Of a stretch of DNA of 43,139 nt, positions 1-8,514 are shown one piece after another. The translations under genes and the position numbers were made by a program. The notes under the pieces were generated by a model. The model was not told the origin of the DNA, made no database searches, and saw only the letters and a program-made list of their open reading frames with translations. Position 1 is the first letter of the stretch; the number at the start of each line of letters is the position of its first letter. This stretch comes from a virus. Location: positions 1 through 43,139 of the IMG/VR virus record IMGVR_UViG_3300030419_000466. The stretch is one strand, 5' to 3'.

Positions 1-549
1 AGTGCTGTTAAGTAATATACCTGTATCTGCAACATGGGTAAGAGTAGTGTCTGTATCTGCACCAAAACCTAATACTGATGCGTCTGACTGTAATGTTAAA
101 TCATCATCTATAAATAAATCAGGTACTGCTAAATCTTGTAGCATATCATACACTACGGCACCTGAGCCTGCTCCATCAGTAGCTATCATCTTGACTTGCC
201 CAGCAAGTATCGCTACATTGGCACCACTACCTTGTGACATTGTGAGTGTGTAGCTAGTTGCGTTTTCTATAACCCAAACTTTAGAAACTGTGTTTGGTGC
301 TAAAGTCACAGTACAAGCTTGACCTCCACCTGTGAGTTTAAGGTACATTCTTCTAGGTTCACTATTAGTTTCTGTACCATCTGGTATAGTGAGGGTATCA
401 GTTGAAGCGTTAGCTACAGCTTTAGTTGCATAGCCGAATGCCTCTCCTATGAGAGTCAAATTAGTGTTAGTAGTAGTACCCCAAGTTCCACTACCGTCTC
501 CAGTAGCCATTTCATTTAATCTTAAATTATTAACGTATGTACTTGCCAT
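1..549 (-). CDS. Tail fibre or tail-associated protein, N-terminal part (3' end off window)
   Basis: The frame is open from the ATG at 549 to the window edge (183 codons), so this is a partial gene. An AGGAGA ribosome binding site lies just upstream. The N-terminus (MASTYVNNLRLNEMATGDGS, then GTWGTTTNTNLTLIGEAFG) is of the kind that opens many marine phage tail-fibre or receptor-binding proteins, and the rest is Thr/Ser/Gly-rich beta-type sequence. It follows the repeat protein at 590-1282 in the virion operon. Host attachment is inferred from position and composition; no enzymatic motif is visible. Confidence 0.65.
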   Translation of the reverse strand, partial: MASTYVNNLRLNEMATGDGSGTWGTTTNTNLTLIGEAFGYATKAVANASTDTLTIPDGTETNSEPRRMYLKLTGGGQACTVTLAPNTVSKVWVIENATSYTLTMSQGSGANVAILAGQVKMIATDGAGSGAVVYDMLQDLAVPDLFIDDDLTLQSDASVLGFGADTDTTLTHVADTGILLNST

Positions 550-589
550 TTTCGTCTCCTATGTGATTATAACCTATTTTTCATAAAAA

Positions 590-1282
590 TTAAGCAACTT
601 CTTTCCAATTTGCTGTTTGTGCGTCATCAATACTACTATAGTTTGGTGTTTGTGTGGTACTAATTGCACTATAATTTGGTGTTTGGTCATCTGCAATAAG
701 TCCCCAAACATTAACTCCTTGTATTTCTCCTGTTCCTACAACTCCTTCTACAGTTACTACGTTAGCGGCTATAACCGTTATATAACCTAAAGCTGTTGTT
801 CCTTCATTTCCTGTTACTGAAAGTATATTTTCACAAACTAAACTTACACTTCCTAACGCGGATGTTCCTGCATTCCCTGTTACAACTACCGTTGCTCCTG
901 CAGTAACTGATTCGTCTCCCAAAGTACCTGCCGAAGCAGAACCAGAAACACCAGTTACTGCCGCACCCATAGTAATAGCATTACCTAGTGCGGATGTTCC
1001 TGCGTTGCCCGAAGCGGAAATGTTAGCTTCAGCAACGACAGTTTCGCTACCTAACGCAGATGTTCCTGCGTTGCCTGTTGCTGATATATTAGCCTCAGCA
1101 ACTATAGTTTCACTTCCTAAAGCAGAAGTTCCACTTACTCCCGTAACAGCTATAAGGGCTGTGGCTACTACTGTTTCACTACCAAGTGCAGAAGTACCTG
1201 CAACTCCCGTTACATTTACTGTAGTTACTGCGGGTTGACCCCAAGGACCAATCCCCCAACCAGCACGACCCCATCCAGCCAT
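590..1282 (-). CDS. Repetitive virion protein with GTSALG repeats
   Basis: 230 aa. About eight tandem units of roughly 20 residues carry the core G-x-x-GTSALGSET followed by a short hydrophobic beta stretch. The C-terminus holds three degenerate copies of a second repeat (TPNYSxI..xQT), ending in QTANWKEVA. The N-terminus is Trp/Gly-rich (MAGWGRAGWGIGPWG). There is no signal peptide or membrane segment. Regular beta-repeats in a gene between tail-type and adaptor genes suggest an extended tail or fibre component. The family is not identified with certainty, and repeat number may vary between related phages. Confidence 0.6.
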   Translation of the reverse strand: MAGWGRAGWGIGPWGQPAVTTVNVTGVAGTSALGSETVVATALIAVTGVSGTSALGSETIVAEANISATGNAGTSALGSETVVAEANISASGNAGTSALGNAITMGAAVTGVSGSASAGTLGDESVTAGATVVVTGNAGTSALGSVSLVCENILSVTGNEGTTALGYITVIAANVVTVEGVVGTGEIQGVNVWGLIADDQTPNYSAISTTQTPNYSSIDDAQTANWKEVA

Positions 1283-1285
1283 TTA

Positions 1286-1717
1286 TTAAGCTATTCTTAT
1301 AATAGCGTTTGATGCATCTGCTGTAGGAAATTGGATAGTAAAATCTCCGTTGGTAGATGTTTTATCTCCACCAAATGCTAAAATAGCAACAGCAGGGTCT
1401 CCTGATGCACTATCATTAAATATCATTGCTCCATTAGCAGTTATAGTAGCAGAACTAAAAGTTAAATCTGCAAAATCAGTTAATGCAGTTGTTCCTGAAG
1501 TAGTTGGCGTAACATTAGTTAACGCACCACCTTTAGCAGTATAGTTAGTTCCACTTACTTCATTACTTGTTGTATATGCAGTTGTACTAGCACCTAATGA
1601 TGCAGAACTTGTATATAAAGCAAGATTAAATGTATTACCGCTAGTTGCAGTAAAGTTGTGTGTAGCTGTCATCAATTCTTTTTTAAATGAAGTACACATT
1701 GCTTGGGTTATTGCCAT
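1286..1717 (-). CDS. Conserved virion structural protein, unknown
   Basis: 143 aa, Thr/Ala/Ser-rich, predicted mostly beta. It begins MAITQAMCTSFKKELM and ends with a hydrophobic strand (NAIIRIA). Proteins with this opening are recalled from marine phage virion operons. The ATG overlaps the previous stop (TAATG), with a GGAGG ribosome binding site inside the end of the upstream gene, so translation is probably coupled. A tail or capsid-surface role is inferred from position only. Confidence 0.6.
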   Translation of the reverse strand: MAITQAMCTSFKKELMTATHNFTATSGNTFNLALYTSSASLGASTTAYTTSNEVSGTNYTAKGGALTNVTPTTSGTTALTDFADLTFSSATITANGAMIFNDSASGDPAVAILAFGGDKTSTNGDFTIQFPTADASNAIIRIA

Positions 1718-2007
1718 TACAGCCTCCTTATAATATCAGCCATATCTTTATGACCTTGTTTTTCTAATAAACCTGCTACTGTGGCTCTATCGCTCATAAT
1801 AGCTTGTTTCAAATATAATAAAACGACTTGTGTCATATTATCTTTAAATGCTCGTGCCTGTGCTTTTACCATAGGGTCTGCATTATCGCTAATACTAATA
1901 AGTCTTTCCATTATTCTTTCAGTCCAATATTCTGGACTTAAACCTTTATTTTTTGTTGTTTGAACATTAACGTCTCCCATTGTTGTTTTTACATCAACAC
2001 TAAACAC
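1717..2007 (-). CDS. Small helical virion-operon protein, unknown
   Basis: 96 aa. A polar N-terminus is followed by helical sequence (YWTERIMERLISISDNADP, then AQARAFKDNMTQVVLLYLKQ). It overlaps both neighbours (start inside the gene at 2000-2668, stop overlapping the next ATG), typical of a tightly coupled structural operon. Its size and helical content would suit a chaperone or head-tail accessory protein, but no family is recognised. Confidence 0.55.
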   Translation of the reverse strand: MFSVDVKTTMGDVNVQTTKNKGLSPEYWTERIMERLISISDNADPMVKAQARAFKDNMTQVVLLYLKQAIMSDRATVAGLLEKQGHKDMADIIRRL

Positions 2008-2668
2008 TATCTACTCCTCTGGACATTATTTTTATTTGGTCATTCCTAGCTTCATCCCTTACGTTTTTAAACTCACCTAATAACTTTAACGTAGCTAGTG
2101 CTTCTTGAAATTTATTTTCGTACAACCCAACAACATCAGGACTTTGTTTTAAAAAGACAGCACCTTCTACTAAAGAACCATATAACATGGCGTTAGGAGC
2201 ATTTTCAGAAAGCCAACTTTGATTACTATCTCCTACTGTTGTTAATGAAGCAGGTCTATAATTATAATGTAATTCTACAGAATAATTACTATCAGGTGTT
2301 GGAGCAACTAAAAAACTATTTTCATCAAACTGTGAATAGTAAAGAGGTTTGCCTGTTGTTGCTGCTGCTGGGGTGTAATCTCTTATAAATGAAACTTGTT
2401 TTAATAATAAGTAAGAATAATTATTACTTCCGTCTATTACAGCTAAACTATACGGAGATAAAAAATCATCAGGCATCGATAAATAAGTGTTTCCTGATGT
2501 AAGATTTCCATTAACATTTTTACGAAAAACAGGTAATTCAACCGATTTTAATATACGTTCTTCCGTTGTTTGAATAAACGTATCTAATGTACTTGTAAAT
2601 GTTGATTCGGTACTATCTAAATAATTTTGTATTGCGGTTTTTAATCCACTATATGTAAATCCTGCCAT
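2000..2668 (-). CDS. Head-tail adaptor protein (SU10-adaptor-like)
   Basis: 222 aa. The N-terminal region (TYSGLKTAIQNYLDSTES, then TTEERILKSVELPVFRKNV) and the later YLSMPDDFL and LYYSQFDENSFLVAPTP stretches match the pattern of phage adaptor/neck proteins of the SU10 type, which bind beneath the portal and connect it to the tail. Length is normal. It shares architecture with the 223-aa protein at 3009-3680, from which it is separated only by a small zinc-ribbon gene. The adaptor call is recall of the family pattern; which neck ring it forms is unknown. Confidence 0.65.
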   Translation of the reverse strand: MAGFTYSGLKTAIQNYLDSTESTFTSTLDTFIQTTEERILKSVELPVFRKNVNGNLTSGNTYLSMPDDFLSPYSLAVIDGSNNYSYLLLKQVSFIRDYTPAAATTGKPLYYSQFDENSFLVAPTPDSNYSVELHYNYRPASLTTVGDSNQSWLSENAPNAMLYGSLVEGAVFLKQSPDVVGLYENKFQEALATLKLLGEFKNVRDEARNDQIKIMSRGVDSV

Positions 2669-3009
2669 TATGTTATACTCACTGTTACGTCGCCTACTGC
2701 CCCAGTTATTTCTTGTCCCTCTAGTGTACTACCTATTGGGTCACTTTTAAAAGTCATTCCTGCAGCAGAAGCGTTATTTGTTATTACAACACCTAATTGT
2801 GATTTAGGTAATTTAACTTCTGGTCTTGGTTTCCAAAGAGCTTCAGCATCCGCTCCTATATTTGGTGGGTCTAATTGTGGGTGTTTAGGCTCATAACATT
2901 CATCACAAACTCTATTACCTTCCCACGTCATTTTTGCAGTTTTATAAGCAAAAGCCCAACCGCACGTGTCACAAACAAACTTAGCGTATTTACCAGAAGC
3001 GTAACTCAT
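2668..3009 (-). CDS. Small zinc-ribbon protein in the neck operon
   Basis: 113 aa. Two CxxC pairs (CDTCGW at about residue 13 and CDECYE at about 36) form a probable four-cysteine zinc ribbon. The C-terminal part is beta-rich and Gly/Val-rich. Its start and stop each overlap a neighbouring gene by one base. Placement between two adaptor-like genes suggests a virion or assembly role, but a DNA-binding function cannot be excluded. Not recognised beyond the ribbon. Confidence 0.6.
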   Translation of the reverse strand: MSYASGKYAKFVCDTCGWAFAYKTAKMTWEGNRVCDECYEPKHPQLDPPNIGADAEALWKPRPEVKLPKSQLGVVITNNASAAGMTFKSDPIGSTLEGQEITGAVGDVTVSIT

Positions 3010-3680
3010 TATATATACTCATGTTTAGGTACTAACCTTAACGGGGACCTATCCTCATCATATTTAAGAGCATTTAATAAATCCTGCTCATATTGTTGTT
3101 TTATTATAGGCAGTTTTTGTGTATTCTTTTTTAAGCATAAATAATAAGCTAAACCAGAAACTAAACAAGGCATAAACCTACTAGGTATGTCTATGTCTTG
3201 TATCGCTGCATCTGCATCCTCTATTCTACGCCAAACATAGTAAATGAGTTTGTCAGTTGAATTCTCTGGTGTTGGATAAAGATGAATTACTGGTGTTTTT
3301 AATCGTTCTAACCAATATTCTGTGGGTCTAGCTTTTGTTGCCTTATTAGGAATACCTACAAACTCATTTCTGTCTATTCGGTCTATTGTATAATCAGTAA
3401 CAACATCACTAACTGTCGTTTGTATATAGGCGTCTAAAATATCAATATCGTATGCATTGATAGTATATTCACTTGTACCTTCTGTTAATGTAGTGGTTAC
3501 TTTAGCAATATTCCACATTTGAATACCTCTGTTTGACCAATCAGCAAACATAATATTCAAAGAACGTCTAGCTGTAACAGCGTCATAAGACGTACGAGCT
3601 TCCAAACCTGCAAGCTCGTACGCTTCTTCAATAGCCGTTGCTACATCTAAACTAAATGTGCGAGTACCTGAAGTCGCCAT
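3009..3680 (-). CDS. Head-tail connector/adaptor-like protein
   Basis: 223 aa. Helical N-terminus (VATAIEEAYELAGLEARTS, then RRSLNIMFADWSNRGIQMW), then YWLERLKTPVIHLYPTPEN and YYVWRRIEDAD, then a helical C-terminus. This layout resembles phage tail-tubular or P22 gp4-like connector proteins that seal the portal after packaging. It looks like a distant relative of the 222-aa protein at 2000-2668. Assignment to one specific ring is inference. Confidence 0.6.
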   Translation of the reverse strand: MATSGTRTFSLDVATAIEEAYELAGLEARTSYDAVTARRSLNIMFADWSNRGIQMWNIAKVTTTLTEGTSEYTINAYDIDILDAYIQTTVSDVVTDYTIDRIDRNEFVGIPNKATKARPTEYWLERLKTPVIHLYPTPENSTDKLIYYVWRRIEDADAAIQDIDIPSRFMPCLVSGLAYYLCLKKNTQKLPIIKQQYEQDLLNALKYDEDRSPLRLVPKHEYI

Positions 3681-3683
3681 GGA

Positions 3684-4109
3684 TTATGAACCTGGAGCTT
3701 CGTAATACTTTAAAAACTCACACCAAACAGTGTATTCATTACCTGCATCAGAAGTTGAAGGAATAACTAAAAGTACATCCCCCGAATATCCTGAAGCTGC
3801 AGTATTCTTTAAACCACCGATATCACTAAAATCAAATGAATTATCGTAACCAAGTGTTAAAAAAGTTACATCTGTAGTAGCGTCCCAATCAAGAGAAGCA
3901 GGAGCATCAGGTGCCCCAGTACAAGTGTACCAAATTTTGTTTAAAGCAACATGTGTACATGACTCACCGTTTAAAGTTGAACTATTTAAAGCAGAAACGT
4001 CCACTAATGTTGTACTACTAGCACTTCCATCTGATAAAACAGAACAATAAACAATAAGTTTTTTCTCACCGTCTAATTGATTAGTTGGTCCTGTGACTGT
4101 ATTAGCCAT
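3684..4109 (-). CDS. Virion structural protein, unknown
   Basis: 141 aa, Thr/Ser/Asp-rich, predicted beta. It has three well-spaced cysteines (YCSVL, ESCTHV, YTCTG) and ends EFLKYYEAPGS. No transmembrane segment or known motif. It sits between capsid-side and neck genes, so it is probably a capsid-surface or neck component; function not recognised. Confidence 0.55.
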   Translation of the reverse strand: MANTVTGPTNQLDGEKKLIVYCSVLSDGSASSTTLVDVSALNSSTLNGESCTHVALNKIWYTCTGAPDAPASLDWDATTDVTFLTLGYDNSFDFSDIGGLKNTAASGYSGDVLLVIPSTSDAGNEYTVWCEFLKYYEAPGS

Positions 4110-4121
4110 AGTTTACCTCCC

Positions 4122-4628
4122 TTACGCGTCTGCGAATGGTGTAACTATAGTGCCTGAGCCTAAAATAATGCCTTCTACAGCATACTTAGCAGAAGCCATA
4201 GCAGTTACTTTTACAATACTACCTGCTAGTCCGCCTTTAGTAGAACCATTCATAGTAATCACATCGTTAGATGCACCAGATATAAATGTTTTACCTGTAG
4301 CATCGTCTTTACCTGTATAAAGACCACCAACAAATTTGTCAGTGCCGTCAGTTAAAATATCCATGTCTGTTGCCGCTGTTTCGACTACAAAAAAGAAAGA
4401 TGCACCTAAATTATTTGTTTGATTAGGGTCATCGTCTCTTCCTGGTGCAGTCGCTACAATACTAGGTAAAGTAAATTTACCGTCTGCGTCATTACAAGTT
4501 AATATTTTGCCTGCATGCGAAGCTACTGTAAGAGTAGTGTCTGCTGTCAAGCTAACCACGTTTGCATTACCTGCCGATATAAATCCCGCTAAAGATTGTA
4601 CGGGACCTGAAAAGGTTGATTTTGCCAT
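4122..4628 (-). CDS. Virion surface protein, decoration-like
   Basis: 168 aa, Gly/Ala/Thr-rich and predicted beta. It includes LTADTTLTVASHAGKILTCN and GNDADGKFTLP-type strands similar to the beta-helical or trimeric domains of capsid-decorating and head-fibre proteins. It has its own AAGGAG ribosome binding site and lies directly downstream of the capsid-gene terminator, so it may be transcribed by readthrough or from a weak promoter in 4640-4730. The decoration role is an inference from fold-like composition and position. Confidence 0.5.
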   Translation of the reverse strand: MAKSTFSGPVQSLAGFISAGNANVVSLTADTTLTVASHAGKILTCNDADGKFTLPSIVATAPGRDDDPNQTNNLGASFFFVVETAATDMDILTDGTDKFVGGLYTGKDDATGKTFISGASNDVITMNGSTKGGLAGSIVKVTAMASAKYAVEGIILGSGTIVTPFADA

Positions 4629-4733
4629 ACTAAGTCTCCTTAATAAACTCTATCGTCTTGGCTTGTCTGCTAGGGCAGTCGATAGATAGTTAATATATTC
4701 CCTAGAACTTTCCTCATGATATACCATAAATTG

Positions 4734-4762
4734 TAAAAAAGAAAGGGGACCGAAGTCCCCTT
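4734..4762 (-). terminator. Intrinsic terminator after the capsid gene
   Basis: Read on the minus strand, an 8-bp stem AAGGGGAC / GTCCCCTT closes a TTCG tetraloop (4743-4762) and is followed by a T-rich tract at 4742-4734. A second small stem, TTCAC-GAAA-GTGAA, lies just before it at 4768-4781. It ends or attenuates transcription from the capsid gene, plausibly giving high capsid and lower neck/tail expression. Confidence 0.85.
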
Positions 4763-4781
4763 AAATTTTCACGAAAGTGAA

Positions 4782-5690
4782 TTATGCTCCAGGTGAACCA
4801 AAGATACCTCTCCAGTCACTCCAACCAAAGCTGTAACGTTCTCTAGCTTTGTATCTTACATTACCAGTTTCGAAGTCGCCTTCCATACTAGTTGATACAG
4901 GAGTTCTAACGAAATGTTTAAGTCCGTTAGGAACGTCAGTTTTGACAAACCAAGCGTCAGTATCTGTAAGATAATGATTTACTACATAACCTTCAGAAAC
5001 CATTCCCATGTTTCTGATTGCGTTAATATCATTGTCTGAAGTACCAACTCTTCCAGGAGTTTCCATTAATCTATCAGCCACGAACTGTAAAGCAGGTGGT
5101 ATGATTAATTTTTTCGCCTGTGCATTAACCTTAAGATTTCTTTCATCTTTAAAACCAGCTATATCAATTAAAGCTTGTTCAAGAGAAGTTTCATTAAGGT
5201 CTGCAGCTGTAGATAGCTCATTAGCCAAATCAACATTTCCTACAGTAGGATGGTCTGTAGCACAAAGCTCTTTTCCATCTCCACCAACATATGAAGAACT
5301 AAATGCATTGTTTAATACATTAGCTGCTTTCACTTGCTTAGTTTGTTGCATTGACCTAGCTAAAGCTCTTGTGTATCTTGAAGAAAGAGTGTCATAAAGA
5401 TTATCCTCTATAGCTTCTTCAGTTAACGCAAACGCTAATGCTATGGTTTCATGTGTGAAACGTGATGTCCAAGCTTCTTGAGCTGTATCATAAATGACAG
5501 CGGCTCCTTCGCCTTTAGTCGGTGCTTCACCAAATCCACTTAACATTACTTCTTCCTCGAATGCTCTTTCAGAACTCTCGGTGTCGAAGATGTCTTCGTG
5601 CTCGTTATTATATCTCTCATACTCTAATCCAAAGAGAGCATGGAGTCCAGGTACTAGCTCTTTGACTAGTTGGGCTCTATTAATTGCCAT
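4782..5690 (-). CDS. Major capsid protein
   Basis: 302 aa, preceded by a GGAGA ribosome binding site. The sequence pattern (EYERYNNEHEDIFDTESSER, then FTHETIALAFALTEEAIEDN, CATDHPTVGNVDLAN, and GNVRYKARERYSFGWSDWRG) fits HK97-fold major capsid proteins of the Mu gpT-like and SU10-like groups. There is no N-terminal delta domain; a separate scaffold gene lies at 6783-7670. A strong terminator follows immediately. Confidence 0.85.
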   Translation of the reverse strand: MAINRAQLVKELVPGLHALFGLEYERYNNEHEDIFDTESSERAFEEEVMLSGFGEAPTKGEGAAVIYDTAQEAWTSRFTHETIALAFALTEEAIEDNLYDTLSSRYTRALARSMQQTKQVKAANVLNNAFSSSYVGGDGKELCATDHPTVGNVDLANELSTAADLNETSLEQALIDIAGFKDERNLKVNAQAKKLIIPPALQFVADRLMETPGRVGTSDNDINAIRNMGMVSEGYVVNHYLTDTDAWFVKTDVPNGLKHFVRTPVSTSMEGDFETGNVRYKARERYSFGWSDWRGIFGSPGA

Positions 5691-5707
5691 TATTTATTCT
5701 CCTTAGA

Positions 5708-6247
5708 TTATACAGCAAAGGTGTTAGTTGGGAATGTGAATAATCCTCTCGCGTAAGCTCCTATAGAGTTGCTTGGCGTGGATGAGAATCCTACACATAA
5801 CGCTACACCACTTGATGTTGTTGCAGTTACACCTTCTTTTGACCTACCGTTGGTTGAAGAACCAGCTGTGGTAGATAAAGTGTATTTGTTACCGATAAAG
5901 CTTACTGCAGGGGTTCCTGCTGTAAATTGTGCTTCGTATACAATTCCAGGGTCATTGTAGACGAGAGCTTCTGCATCGGCACTTCCTTGTGTCGCCGTAG
6001 ACGCAGTCCAACTTTTTGAAAAAGTCGGAGTACCGTCTGAGGCTGTATAGTATACCCCGTAAAATACACCTACAGGCGTATCAGTCGCTCCTGCTTGTTG
6101 AACGTAACCACTTGAAAGAGTAACTACATCGCCGCTATAAATAGCAGTTCCGTAACCACTAGCGATTCTCATTTTTGCAGGACGAATAACACCACCATAG
6201 ATGTGATACGCAGGGGTAAAACCATCTGGTTTATTTGTATTAGCCAT
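5708..6247 (-). CDS. Head protein, probable decoration or stabilisation protein
   Basis: 179 aa, Gly/Ser/Thr-rich beta protein starting MANTNKPDGFTPAYHIYGG. It includes AKMRIASGYGTAIYSGDVVT and GVFYGVYYTASDGTPT. It is encoded just upstream of the capsid gene, where many phages place a capsid-stabilising protein. No catalytic motif. The role is inferred from composition and position; similar proteins are recalled from marine phage genomes, usually without assigned function. Confidence 0.55.
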   Translation of the reverse strand: MANTNKPDGFTPAYHIYGGVIRPAKMRIASGYGTAIYSGDVVTLSSGYVQQAGATDTPVGVFYGVYYTASDGTPTFSKSWTASTATQGSADAEALVYNDPGIVYEAQFTAGTPAVSFIGNKYTLSTTAGSSTNGRSKEGVTATTSSGVALCVGFSSTPSNSIGAYARGLFTFPTNTFAV

Positions 6248-6280
6248 GATTTTCTCCTTTGTCTAAATACATTGTTATTA

Positions 6281-6781
6281 TTAAGTTCCTTTATCAGTAG
6301 GTTTACTACCGAACGCGACTTTAGAAGTCCTTTGGATATCACTATCTTTAATAGGCATTCTAGCATCGCTTTCTCGCATATAGTTGTGGTCTACTCCGTC
6401 CATAGCTGATTTTGCTTGGTCTTGAAAATAAGCTGTACGCTCATTTGCGGTTTCGACTGGTACTTTAGCGAGGATTAAACCTCCAACCCCAATTACTCCT
6501 TTATTGCTTCCGTTATCTATAGTAGGAGCTTCGAAATCAGGATAATCTTCTGCTCTCACAGGCTCATATCCTTCTCTAATACGTTTAGACATATTAGATT
6601 TATCATCGTTGCCTCTAGTAGCTTCACGAATCCACCTGAATTGGTATCCAGGAGGTGCTTCTGGTGCGTCTAACATTGACGGGGGTTTCCAAGGCGTTCT
6701 GCGAGTTTGAGAGTCTCGTGTCTCTGCGGACCTAGAGTTTCTGTCCGTTACGACTTCTGTTGTTTTATTTTCGTCTGTCAT
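6281..6781 (-). CDS. Conserved head-operon protein, unknown
   Basis: 166 aa, hydrophilic, with a charged N-terminus and the central stretch PPGYQFRWIREATRGNDDKS. The ATG at 6781 is preferred over one 27 bases upstream because AAGGAGT lies at the right distance and the earlier start would run into the scaffold gene. It sits between scaffold and head genes, so an assembly role is likely. Family not named. Confidence 0.55.
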   Translation of the reverse strand: MTDENKTTEVVTDRNSRSAETRDSQTRRTPWKPPSMLDAPEAPPGYQFRWIREATRGNDDKSNMSKRIREGYEPVRAEDYPDFEAPTIDNGSNKGVIGVGGLILAKVPVETANERTAYFQDQAKSAMDGVDHNYMRESDARMPIKDSDIQRTSKVAFGSKPTDKGT

Positions 6782-6782
6782 T

Positions 6783-7670
6783 TTATACTCCTTCGATATG
6801 CTTAGCATATTCTTCTAGTGGCACATTAAGTCTTTTAGCTATCGCTACTTGACTTGGTGTCAACTTAATTTTGCGTGATGATTTTTTACCACTAGCACCT
6901 CTGCTACTGGCAGCAACCTGTTGCACGGGGGCAGATTGCTCTTCTGAAAACTTGTGTGGAAAATTATCTTGCATACGTCTATCTACTTCAGCATAATAAT
7001 CATCAGAAGAAGGGTCGTAACCACTTTCAACTAATTCTTTATGTATTCCAAATGCTGCAAACGTCATTGCTTGGTCATCTCCAAACCATTTATTTTTCTC
7101 AGCCCATTGTTCTGCCTTAGGGTCAGGTCCTTTGGTCTGAGGTTGCAATGTAGGTTGATAGTCTTCTACTGGAACTTCTTGAGAAACATTCTTTTCTCTA
7201 ACTGCTTGTTGTGCAGATAATCTTCTAAGATTTTCTGCTTCAGCACTAGCTCTAGAAAGTTTTTCTGTTGCTTCAGCTACAGCCTCACCATCTCCTGCAT
7301 CTTGAGCCTCTTTTAATAAAATTTTGGCTCCTGCTATTTCTGATTGTACCCTATTATCGTACTCTTTGAAAAGGGAAGAATCAGAATTCTTTAATTTTTC
7401 TTTTAACTGAGTATTATTCTGGGTTATGCTTTGAGCATAAGTAACAGCTTCATCTCGCTGTCTTTCTGCTTCTCGCATTTTATAAGTTAATTTATCAATA
7501 CGTTTTTGTACTGAATCACTAACTTCGTCTAATTCGTCTTTTTCTTCGACGACTTTTTCTTCCACAGGTGCTTTTTCTTCTTTTACAGAATCATCAACAT
7601 CTGCTTCATGAATATCAACTTCCCCTTCTGGAAGTTCTAATTCTATTTTTTCTGCTTCATTATTTTGCAT
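6783..7670 (-). CDS. Capsid scaffolding protein
   Basis: 295 aa. Very acidic N-terminal 50 residues (EKIELELPEGEVDIHEADVD), then a long coiled coil (about 55-165, for example RIDKLTYKMREAERQRDEAV), a Gln/Pro linker, and a C-terminus with a basic SGKKSSRKIKL segment. This charge layout and the location between portal and capsid genes are typical of internal scaffolds, whose basic C-terminus binds the capsid shell. No protease domain is seen. Confidence 0.75.
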   Translation of the reverse strand: MQNNEAEKIELELPEGEVDIHEADVDDSVKEEKAPVEEKVVEEKDELDEVSDSVQKRIDKLTYKMREAERQRDEAVTYAQSITQNNTQLKEKLKNSDSSLFKEYDNRVQSEIAGAKILLKEAQDAGDGEAVAEATEKLSRASAEAENLRRLSAQQAVREKNVSQEVPVEDYQPTLQPQTKGPDPKAEQWAEKNKWFGDDQAMTFAAFGIHKELVESGYDPSSDDYYAEVDRRMQDNFPHKFSEEQSAPVQQVAASSRGASGKKSSRKIKLTPSQVAIAKRLNVPLEEYAKHIEGV

Positions 7671-7685
7671 AATTTCTCCTGTTAA

Positions 7686-8120
7686 TTATGATATTATTGC
7701 CTCTGGGTCATCAATAACAGCAAGTATCTCATCGTCATTTAAAAGTCGCATATCGCCACCTTCTATTTGAAAACGAGCACCAGCATATCTGCCAAAGATT
7801 ACCCAATCACCTTGTTTGCACCAAGCACCTTCGGGAAACTTAATAGTATCCGCATAGGCGTCTGGACCTAAAGCAATTACATGACCTACAACAGTTGACA
7901 AACGTTCTTTATCTATAGTTTGTTTTGCTATATGTATGCCGCCTTTAGTTACGCTTTTTTGTGCAAAAGGTAAAATTAAGATTCGATACCCCGTAGGACG
8001 TGGTAACTTATCTGCATGAGATTCGTAGTTTTCTGGCGTAATATCGTTTTCAGATAATTCTTCTTTTAACGCATTACTACCAAAATTATCTACTCTATTT
8101 GGAATAACTTTGTTATTCAT
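7686..8120 (-). CDS. GroES-like co-chaperonin
   Basis: 144 aa. Residues about 38-140 follow the GroES pattern: RPTGYRILILPF at the start, KGGIHIAKQTIDKE in the mobile-loop region, VVGHVIALGPDAY, GDWVIFGRYAGARFQIEGG, and LLNDDEILAVID at the end. It probably acts with the host GroEL in folding the capsid protein, as T4 gp31 does. The N-terminal 35 residues are an extension absent from bacterial GroES. The ATG at 8120 is chosen over 8126 because GGAGG is six bases before it but touches the earlier one. It overlaps the upstream gene by 8 bases. Confidence 0.8.
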   Translation of the reverse strand: MNNKVIPNRVDNFGSNALKEELSENDITPENYESHADKLPRPTGYRILILPFAQKSVTKGGIHIAKQTIDKERLSTVVGHVIALGPDAYADTIKFPEGAWCKQGDWVIFGRYAGARFQIEGGDMRLLNDDEILAVIDDPEAIIS

Positions 8121-8310
8121 TTGCATCCTCCATATTAGAATGTAAAGATTGAATTTCTTGTTCTGCGAAATTCAACCCTGCTATTTCACCGACTATCCTT
8201 TGGTATTGTTCAAAATTCTCAATACTTCCAGAAGCCAACGTTTGCGTGAGAGCTTCTTTTCTCTCACGGTATTTACGAAGCAAATGCTCCGTAGCTAAGA
8301 TATAGTCCAC
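8113..8310 (-). CDS. Small helical protein, unknown
   Basis: 65 aa with a GTG start directly after the TAA of the preceding gene. Mostly helical and charged (LLRKYRERKEALTQTLASGS, then YQRIVGEIAGLNFAEQEIQS). It lies between the portal and GroES-like genes in a fully coupled operon, suggesting a head-assembly accessory. No recognised family. Confidence 0.55.
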   Translation of the reverse strand: MDYILATEHLLRKYRERKEALTQTLASGSIENFEQYQRIVGEIAGLNFAEQEIQSLHSNMEDANE

Positions 8311-8514
8311 TTATTTAATTGACCTATACCAAAGAAGTCCTTTAGTTTGCCCGTAAGCTGCTTTTACTTTAGCTTTTTCAGGCTTATCTAAGCATTCACC
8401 TGCTTCGATAGTTTTAGTTTTTGTACTATCTTCTACACTTGGAAAACTAGGGGCTGCCTTGGTTTTCTTAGGTGAAGGAGAAGGGTACTTATCGTTATCG
8501 TAATAATCACGCAT
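8311..8514 (-). CDS. Small basic protein, unknown
   Basis: 67 aa, Lys/Pro/Ser-rich N-terminal half and a C-terminal KAAYGQTKGLLWYRSIK. The ATG overlaps the portal stop codon (TAATG). A short disordered basic protein in the head operon could be a virion-associated or assembly factor; function unknown. Confidence 0.5.
   Translation of the reverse strand: MRDYYDNDKYPSPSPKKTKAAPSFPSVEDSTKTKTIEAGECLDKPEKAKVKAAYGQTKGLLWYRSIK

Noticed and set aside
4629-4733. Promoter between the capsid terminator and the gene at 4628
   Set aside because: TTTACA and TATATC words exist but their spacing is wrong; readthrough of the terminator is as likely.
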